From Caldivirga sp. (GTDB lineage: Archaea; Thermoproteota; Thermoprotei; Thermoproteales; Thermocladiaceae), in the NCBI GenBank assembly GCA_028275645.1, contig JAPWUH010000004.1, positions 1-19,559 of the forward strand: a stretch of 19,559 bases of DNA. The letters run 5' to 3'. Below the pieces are notes generated by a model. It saw only the letters and a list, made by a program, of their open reading frames with translations. It was not told where the DNA came from and ran no database searches. Below, piece after piece: positions 16,101 to 19,559 of this stretch; position 1 is the stretch's first letter, and each line of letters begins with the position of its first letter. The translations under genes were made by a program, and so were the position numbers.

Positions 16101-16397
16101 TATCTTGCTGCTGCCTCCTCCCTTTAGTTTCGCCTCTAAGTAATTCACCAGTGAAGACAGGTTTACTTTAACCGCAGGTATGCCATTCCTTAATGCAAAG
16201 CATAATAGATGCCTCATTAATGTCGTCTTACCTGACCCGTAGGGGGCAACTATTATTGGGACTAAGTACCCACCACTTAATTGACCTGGCTGATTTTTAA
16301 CATAACCCAACATTGTTTTCTCAAGTTCCTCACGAATTTCCTTATGAGTGTTAGTTAAGTCCACCCAGGGACTGCAATCTTGGCTCTGTTGAATCAT
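13134..16397 (-). CDS. dpdH: large AAA+ ATPase with C-terminal coiled coils (DpdH-like)
   Basis: First gene of the five-gene operon, 1087 residues. The N-terminal ATPase has Walker A APYGSGKTTLM (51-61), Walker B CVLLIDEIEEQ (155-165, Asp160/Glu161) and a lid-like WWMGKGRIGQVYKLI (253-267). A second alpha/beta section near 545-625 (LMIVFVPSTH, GVILIPIPL, VGIVHVPYLGDKATLFLI) lacks a P-loop. The last 250 residues are long coiled coil (for example LRNEIENLKRAIGG at the end). The ATG at 16397 is supported by a TATA box 29 bases upstream, implying a leaderless mRNA. Position at the head of a set with helicase and PLD nuclease matches DpdH of Dpd restriction modules. Large ATPases with coiled coils in defence loci often act as sensors or DNA clamps; that role here is inference, and the name rests mostly on gene order. 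Confidence 0.75.
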   Translation of the reverse strand: MIQQSQDCSPWVDLTNTHKEIREELEKTMLGYVKNQPGQLSGGYLVPIIVAPYGSGKTTLMRHLLCFALRNGIPAVKVNLSSLVNYLEAKLKGGGSSKIPEDQLPGYASMFCGHVINKVIKSNDAEEWGEFEHCCVNREEVVRVLERYIKEHSKCVLLIDEIEEQYEELRNLISYTTTPFRGLFDKVYEGKSWVFPILAFGPSSIYAETVSAAGTWRTKTYTIPLVYPLELSEKLSKVIKDDVLRKYLANLIWWMGKGRIGQVYKLINTYNSINNHVIASVINSSNPKISLSDLFTPLKGAVIAENVPYVDLNALDELLNNVTDPLHRKLLSSLIILIGQVPESLLKSFLTDDELSRLKIQKLNEDFFVKSRKIIKVDDLHSAIKRAIKDLDKDIDTYADDILRIIIQAWSNHEYVALNEESLKDLLEIIKGISIEFYKPEIYDVFNSLDPNAVYSNYVAQSLMEDTEYHYALRPSVIERVYPPIILMPIIGCSRNIQINNLIESLYQKFSKYNEQYILDVSEELMNHIKYEILKVDSSSDATKNLMIVFVPSTHVDNDKLKTIILQNLLTREGVKGVILIPIPLKEGIDNIINRLRERWRHFIDVGIVHVPYLGDKATLFLISMFYNMLNECSKLDRNERNLVSQYASTIYRITDEYARKVKTLNVNEYIKANDIIKEVLSYLVEEDHSIGEANARYIWLIEPSKNSEVLWDYLKEFASQLNELNEDFEKIFGENGISYKLLGKKVDSILSNASLINSLMRNSKYFESLHTAWTNINDIINDPNNRPFKEALKDLISIASMNIQSNKGKSIDLRNLINKVYNKIDTIVNMDHEALRYMLTWYTLQEIENEIPEYMESVVEETCNIVTTLNNVTNVLGRMRGKLEELRNEISKYINDSEAVQVGFINNVDELMKGLEKLRSKLMELNNGIFNGASCEELRKNLEIVPYLQNTGYYEKLLILEFMINKLIGGVITNINDVLTGEDTEEGMFNVVMNSVNELMRKLNEINEKIISSELNNDPGAINAIREDIITSLKESAGFSDFLSRLENLNKDIDYLIEVLGKQREVMNKLGSLRNEIENLKRAIGG

Positions 16398-16420
16398 AAC
16401 ACTTAACAGACTCCTAACAT

Positions 16421-16431
16421 ATTTTTAAAGG
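16421..16431 (-). promoter_or_regulatory. TATA box of the five-gene defence operon
   Basis: On the minus strand this reads CCTTTAAAAAT, a strong BRE/TATA-like element centred 29 bases before the ATG at 16397 and inside the 48-base gap after the gene at 16446. It predicts a leaderless transcript covering all genes down to 5551, since every later junction overlaps. Confidence 0.65.
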
Positions 16432-16445
16432 TTCTTTAGCGAAAC

Positions 16446-17276
16446 TTAGGTGTGTGTTTGTTTATGCCCCCTCTTGGGTTTGCGGATTTCGAAGCCGCTA
16501 TCAGTCTGCACCACCATTACCCTCCTCCATAACTCATCCTCATCGTAAATGCCCTTTAACTCTTCAATCCACCAATCCAGCATTGCCTTATCAGTGTCAG
16601 GGTTGTAGTCCTTGACTAAGCTGTGGGTGTTCCACATCTTATGCGTGATGTCGTATGTGCCATCGTAATTATCGTAAATAGTCACCTTACCAACAACGTA
16701 GGCAACCCACACACTACCATTCTCTGGTGGGGTTACTAGGGTCACCTCATAGGCTACCAAGTCTTCATCACCGCTGAAGTCACCGTAGTCACAGAACCAG
16801 CCACTGGAGCTAAGGGCACTACATTCTTTACCGAGGTGGTTTAGGAAGCCCTTGTAGCTATTTAGTAGGTTTTTCATAGAGCCATAAACCTTATCCATAA
16901 CATCATCACTGCTTAAATTACCAGCCTTCAGGGTTATTGACTCGGATTCAGGGCTGTAATCCACGTCTAAACCCCTCGCCTTAAGTTCACCGGCCATGCC
17001 CGCTAGGAAGCCGTTAATGAAGTTGTCGTAGGGTTTAAACATGCTTGTTAATGCATTGTCAAGCTTATCACTGCCCGTTGGCATAATCTCATAAACAAAG
17101 GTTCGATACCTAACCATCCACTGCTTGGGCATACAATAAATGCCTTTACTGCAGGTAAATAAAGTTTTCTTTCCCCTCGTAGCGCATTGCAAATCCTTAG
17201 AATAACCTCTGAGTACTAGGTTAATTGCTAATAGTGGAACCTGGTACATCAAGGATAGTAAACCGTCAGCGCGCAC
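16446..17276 (-). CDS. hypothetical protein, about 276 residues
   Basis: No family is recognised. The N-terminus has a hydrophobic stretch (LLSLMYQVPLLAINLVL) too interrupted to be a clear membrane anchor, then several cysteines within about 25 residues (LQC, FTC, YCM). The middle is helical and the C-terminal third has beta strands (VWVAYVVGKVTIYDNYDGTYDITHKMW), ending in a basic His-containing tail. The frame is open to a TTG at 17288, but a TATA-like ATTTAAGG at 17294-17301 is too close to that codon. GTG 17276 fits a leaderless start better, and ATG 17249 remains possible. It lies just upstream of the DpdH-like gene on the same strand, but that gene has its own promoter, so a joint function is uncertain. 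It could be island cargo or a system-specific accessory protein. Confidence 0.55.
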   Translation of the reverse strand: MRADGLLSLMYQVPLLAINLVLRGYSKDLQCATRGKKTLFTCSKGIYCMPKQWMVRYRTFVYEIMPTGSDKLDNALTSMFKPYDNFINGFLAGMAGELKARGLDVDYSPESESITLKAGNLSSDDVMDKVYGSMKNLLNSYKGFLNHLGKECSALSSSGWFCDYGDFSGDEDLVAYEVTLVTPPENGSVWVAYVVGKVTIYDNYDGTYDITHKMWNTHSLVKDYNPDTDKAMLDWWIEELKGIYDEDELWRRVMVVQTDSGFEIRKPKRGHKQTHT

Positions 17277-17293
17277 AAGTAGGGACAATGATA

Positions 17294-17301
17294 CCTTAAA
17301 T
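17294..17301 (-). promoter_or_regulatory. TATA-like element of the gene at 16446-17276
   Basis: The minus strand reads ATTTAAGG inside GGTATTTAAGGTATC. Its distance of about 22 bases to GTG 17276 or 49 bases to ATG 17249 argues against the longest open frame starting at 17288. Confidence 0.4.
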
Positions 17302-17375
17302 ACCCCTTAGACTCATCACTACGATGACATGGAGTACAGGTGCGTTAGGTTGATTTAATGGTTTAGGGGAGATTC

Positions 17376-18071
17376 TTAGTTCCGTAGGCAAACAGATAAG
17401 CAATGAGGTAATTGCTGTATCATCATCTTAGTCGAGCGTCGTAACGACTTATTCGACATTACTTCACCCTTATTATCACGTGACTTTATACATAGATCCA
17501 GCACTTCCCTTAGTGTTAGGTTTTTCTCTGTGCCGTGTGCATTTTCTGAGGTTACTCTGAACCTAACCCTATAATTCGGCCGTAAGCTACCCACCACATT
17601 GTTACATATAGATTGCCCGTTGTAACCGTTATAGTTGAAGCATGTTGAGGAAGAGTCCCCTTGCCAGATTGCAGCTCCGGGGAGTGGGGTTGGTGGTATA
17701 ATTAATGCGGGGTCGTTTGTGCTCTTTATATCTGAGGGGTGTACTAGGAAGAGTATCAGAGTCTCCTCGCCAACAATGTTGATGCTTACTGCGTTACCCC
17801 AAGTCCAGACACCTGGTGAACCATGGACTTGCTTGCCTCCATCATCATAAATGCCAATCCATCCCATGGAGTTCCTCGCAACAAACTTTTCACCAATCCA
17901 GCGGTAAGTAATTCTAAACCTGGCACCGCACTGAAGGCGTGAGTTTTGCAGTAAATTTCCGACTATGCCCATGTACTCAAACCTTGGTTTAGACACGACA
18001 CTAAAGGCATAACCAGCAAAACCACCTACGACAGTACCTATAACGGTACTAGCAATGTTAAACCAACTCAT
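17376..18071 (-). CDS. membrane-anchored hypothetical protein, 231 residues
   Basis: From ATG 18071 the protein opens with one hydrophobic, Gly-rich helix (residues 3-26, FNIASTVIGTVVGGFAGYAF) followed by VSKPRFEYMG. This suggests a membrane anchor with the rest in one compartment. The body is rich in beta strands (ARFRITYRWIG, MGWIGIYDD, VSINIVGEETLILFLV, YRVRFRV), like an Ig-like or other beta-sandwich domain, with a short basic helical tail. The start is chosen over the longer frame to 18197 because AGGTGAT lies eight bases upstream and because the longer version would overlap the recombinase gene. No family name is offered. It may be a conserved archaeal cell-surface or membrane-bound protein carried as cargo; nothing ties it to DNA modification. 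Confidence 0.6.
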   Translation of the reverse strand: MSWFNIASTVIGTVVGGFAGYAFSVVSKPRFEYMGIVGNLLQNSRLQCGARFRITYRWIGEKFVARNSMGWIGIYDDGGKQVHGSPGVWTWGNAVSINIVGEETLILFLVHPSDIKSTNDPALIIPPTPLPGAAIWQGDSSSTCFNYNGYNGQSICNNVVGSLRPNYRVRFRVTSENAHGTEKNLTLREVLDLCIKSRDNKGEVMSNKSLRRSTKMMIQQLPHCLSVCLRN

Positions 18072-18120
18072 TGATGCATCACCTATCATGGGCTTATTAA
18101 GCATTACGTAACAGCAAAAA

Positions 18121-19413
18121 TCAACAGCACACCCTAGGCGCATGGCGAAGGTACCATTGCCTAAGCTCCTCGTGGCGGGGTGACCAATAGTGTTCAACTA
18201 GTATCCTGAATTCGCTTGGTGGTGCCCTGCCTTGCAGGGTGTTGACAATGCTCTCTGGGACACCCTGGCTCACCATCCACGTGGCGAAGAACTTACGCAA
18301 CTCATAAAGTTCAAACTCCCTGCCGAGAACCTGCCTGGCCGTTTCCTTGATTTCTTTCCTAAGCCTGTCTCTGTCGAAGGGTATTAGCTTCCTTGCCCAA
18401 TCCTCTGCGTTGGCGTTTACGCCTAGGTAGTCTGCCTTCACAATATCAAGCTTAGCCTTGATTAACGCCTCCCTGGCTGGTAGGTAAGACTCCCTAACCC
18501 AATCCACGACCTCGGGCCTTAGGAAGGCTACGAAGGAGCGCTTAGTCTCAGTAACCTTACCAATGCGTATTACACCATGCTCAAGGTCTAGGTCATCAAT
18601 GCTAACTAGGAATGGCTCCGATGGGCGCAAACCACACTCAGCCAGTACAGTGAAGTAGAATTTACTCTCAACACTCGGTAACTTGGCCCAGATTTGGCGC
18701 AACTGCTCAAGTGTGGGTAACTTAACGTGGCTACTGGCCTTAGGCCTATACACGGTGAAGGAATCATAAAGTAACCTAAAGAGTGCGGGGTCTCTTGGCT
18801 TGAGTATTGTCTTGAGGAGGCTCTTTAAGCTGACTGCTACATGCCTCGCAATGTAGTGTTCACCCTCCTCGGCTAAACCAGCCAAGTACTCCCTAACGCC
18901 ATCAGGTTCAAGAACCCAGTTAAGCTCACTTAAGGCAAGGCGAATATAACGAACCTCATCCCTAATTGTCTTCTCACTAAGCCCCCTAAGCCTCTTAGCC
19001 TTAACAAACTCCTCAATATCACGCTCAGTCACCATCCAGGATGACTTGTATTCACGGAACTCGCCCCCAAAGGCCTGCCTAAGCAGTTCGAAAAGCAGGT
19101 TCCTGTAGCCCTTATCCACAAGAGCCCTCTTCACAACACGCACGGCATCATCAGGCGTAGCCTCAACCAGCTGAGGCGCAGAGCCTACTAGGCGAGCATA
19201 CTCATCAACATCAATGAACCTGAGCAGTGCCCTAAACAATTCATCGCTAATCGGCACCATGCCGTGCCTAACCCTGTACATGTAGGTCTTATTGTAACCC
19301 AGCTCACTAGGCCCAATGTGCTTAACATTAACCACGTATTCAAGTATCTTCCGCCTAACATCCTGCGGAACCGCCTCAACCCTAATCAGGTCAGGGTCCA
19401 TGCAAACCACCAT
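18121..19413 (-). CDS. int: archaeal tyrosine recombinase (integrase)
   Basis: Site-specific DNA recombinase of 430 residues, expected to integrate and excise the element at a tRNA gene. An N-terminal helix-turn-helix (IGPSELGYNKTYMYRVRHG, 33-51) is followed by a SAM-like core-binding domain (about 125-215) and the catalytic domain. Visible catalytic residues are Arg263 in ECGLRPSE, a possible Lys291, Arg373 in YELRKFFATW (the usual His of HxxR is Tyr370), Arg396 in LQGRAP, and the nucleophile Tyr409 in VEHYW. These substitutions are typical of archaeal integrases. The gene is intact and not split by the attachment site, so it is of the pNOB8 type and not the SSV type. A TATA box (CTTTAAAAAC at 19459-19468) precedes it. 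It is clearly richer in GC than the defence operon. The attachment site lies about 95 bases upstream. Confidence 0.88.
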   Translation of the reverse strand: MVVCMDPDLIRVEAVPQDVRRKILEYVVNVKHIGPSELGYNKTYMYRVRHGMVPISDELFRALLRFIDVDEYARLVGSAPQLVEATPDDAVRVVKRALVDKGYRNLLFELLRQAFGGEFREYKSSWMVTERDIEEFVKAKRLRGLSEKTIRDEVRYIRLALSELNWVLEPDGVREYLAGLAEEGEHYIARHVAVSLKSLLKTILKPRDPALFRLLYDSFTVYRPKASSHVKLPTLEQLRQIWAKLPSVESKFYFTVLAECGLRPSEPFLVSIDDLDLEHGVIRIGKVTETKRSFVAFLRPEVVDWVRESYLPAREALIKAKLDIVKADYLGVNANAEDWARKLIPFDRDRLRKEIKETARQVLGREFELYELRKFFATWMVSQGVPESIVNTLQGRAPPSEFRILVEHYWSPRHEELRQWYLRHAPRVCC

Positions 19414-19435
19414 GTTTCAGGTTAACCATAGTGCT

Positions 19436-19446
19436 CACCAGTGGTG
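19436..19446. promoter_or_regulatory. small inverted repeat at the integrase transcription start
   Basis: CACCA-G-TGGTG is a perfect 5-1-5 inverted repeat lying between the TATA box of the integrase gene and its ATG, where transcription should begin. It could bind a repressor or the recombinase itself. Confidence 0.3.
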
Positions 19447-19458
19447 GTGTATGGGGCT

Positions 19459-19468
19459 GTTTTTAAAG
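19459..19468 (-). promoter_or_regulatory. TATA box of the integrase gene
   Basis: The minus strand reads CTTTAAAAAC, about 50 bases before the ATG at 19413. It implies a leader of roughly 20-25 bases, longer than for the defence genes. Confidence 0.5.
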
Positions 19469-19507
19469 AATACCGCCTTGATTATGCATTATGAATACTA
19501 ATGTGTA

Positions 19508-19558
19508 CTTAAGATCCGTTGGCGTAGGCCTGCGTGGGTTCAAATCCCACCCCCCGCA
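19508..19558 (+). tRNA. 3' part of a tRNA-Leu (TAA), probable attachment site
   Basis: The sequence folds as the 3' part of a class II tRNA. An anticodon-loop-like CTTAAGA (anticodon TAA) is followed by stem strand TCCGT, a variable arm pairing GGC with GCC (19521-19530), a T arm GTGGG-TTCAAAT-CCCAC (19534-19550), acceptor strand CCCCCGC and discriminator A at 19558. The bases before the loop (GTGTA) do not pair with TCCGT, so the 5' part is absent. With an integrase gene next to it, this is best read as the attachment core left at the end of an integrated element; the whole tRNA gene would then lie to the left of this window on the plus strand. A split-tRNA 3' half is the alternative. Confidence 0.65.
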
Positions 19559-19559
19559 C

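Larger units (their letters stand above)
1..19558. mobile_element. probable integrative island, left end outside the window
   Basis: A tRNA 3' fragment and a tyrosine recombinase mark the right end. By the usual geometry the body of the element extends leftward through the unknown cargo genes and the defence cluster. No second copy of the tRNA core is visible in the window, so the left boundary is not seen and parts of the left side may be host sequence. Confidence 0.4.

Noticed and set aside
18072..18197. N-terminal extension of the membrane protein into the integrase gene
   Set aside because: The ribosome binding site and membrane helix support the start at 18071; the extension overlaps the integrase coding end and reads as non-native sequence.
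1..19559. CRISPR array
   Set aside because: No regularly spaced repeats of 20-40 bases were seen on either strand.

Overview
The window looks like part of an integrated genomic island in a hyperthermophilic crenarchaeon, most likely of the Thermoproteales (Caldivirga/Vulcanisaeta-like; this placement is inference). Supporting signs are archaeal TATA boxes about 25-35 bases upstream of start codons with little or no leader, GGTG-type ribosome binding sites inside operons, an archaeal-type tyrosine recombinase with a degenerate catalytic box, and a class II tRNA fragment beside the recombinase gene. Base composition is uneven: the central defence operon is AT-rich, while the recombinase gene is much richer in GC.

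Layout, left to right. 1-327: the end of an upstream reading frame and a small unknown gene. 490-3469, minus strand: a compact operon with a winged-helix-like protein, an AAA+ ATPase and a small, divergent member of the tRNA-guanine transglycosylase (TGT) superfamily, followed by an unknown 134-residue protein. 3470-3711: a divergent promoter region. 3712-5550, plus strand: a long DpdA-type TGT paralog with intact catalytic and zinc motifs and a C-terminal YaaA/DUF6884-like extension. 5551-16397, minus strand: five tightly overlapping genes, in transcription order a 1087-residue ATPase with coiled coils, a 436-residue helical protein, a superfamily 2 DEVH helicase, a large protein with a C-terminal DUF1998-like cysteine cluster, and a single-HKD phospholipase D family nuclease. 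16446-18071, minus strand: two unknown genes, one membrane-anchored. 18121-19413, minus strand: a tyrosine recombinase. 19508-19558: the 3' part of a tRNA-Leu gene, probably an attachment site.

Interpretation. The gene order ATPase, small helical protein, helicase, PLD nuclease matches the DpdH-DpdI-DpdJ-DpdK half of the bacterial Dpd system, which puts 7-deazaguanine bases into DNA and restricts unmodified DNA. The TGT paralog at 3712 is the DpdA-like modification enzyme, expected to exchange guanine in DNA for preQ0 or a derivative. The helicase, DUF1998-like protein and PLD nuclease also mirror the DrmA-DrmB-DrmC core of DISARM, so this locus looks like an intermediate between the two. Recognisable DpdB, DpdC, DpdE and DpdF are absent, as are preQ0 synthesis genes. 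Their place may be taken by the divergent operon with a second TGT-like protein, an AAA+ ATPase and a winged-helix-like protein, and by the host archaeosine pathway. That two-TGT arrangement is the most novel candidate system here.
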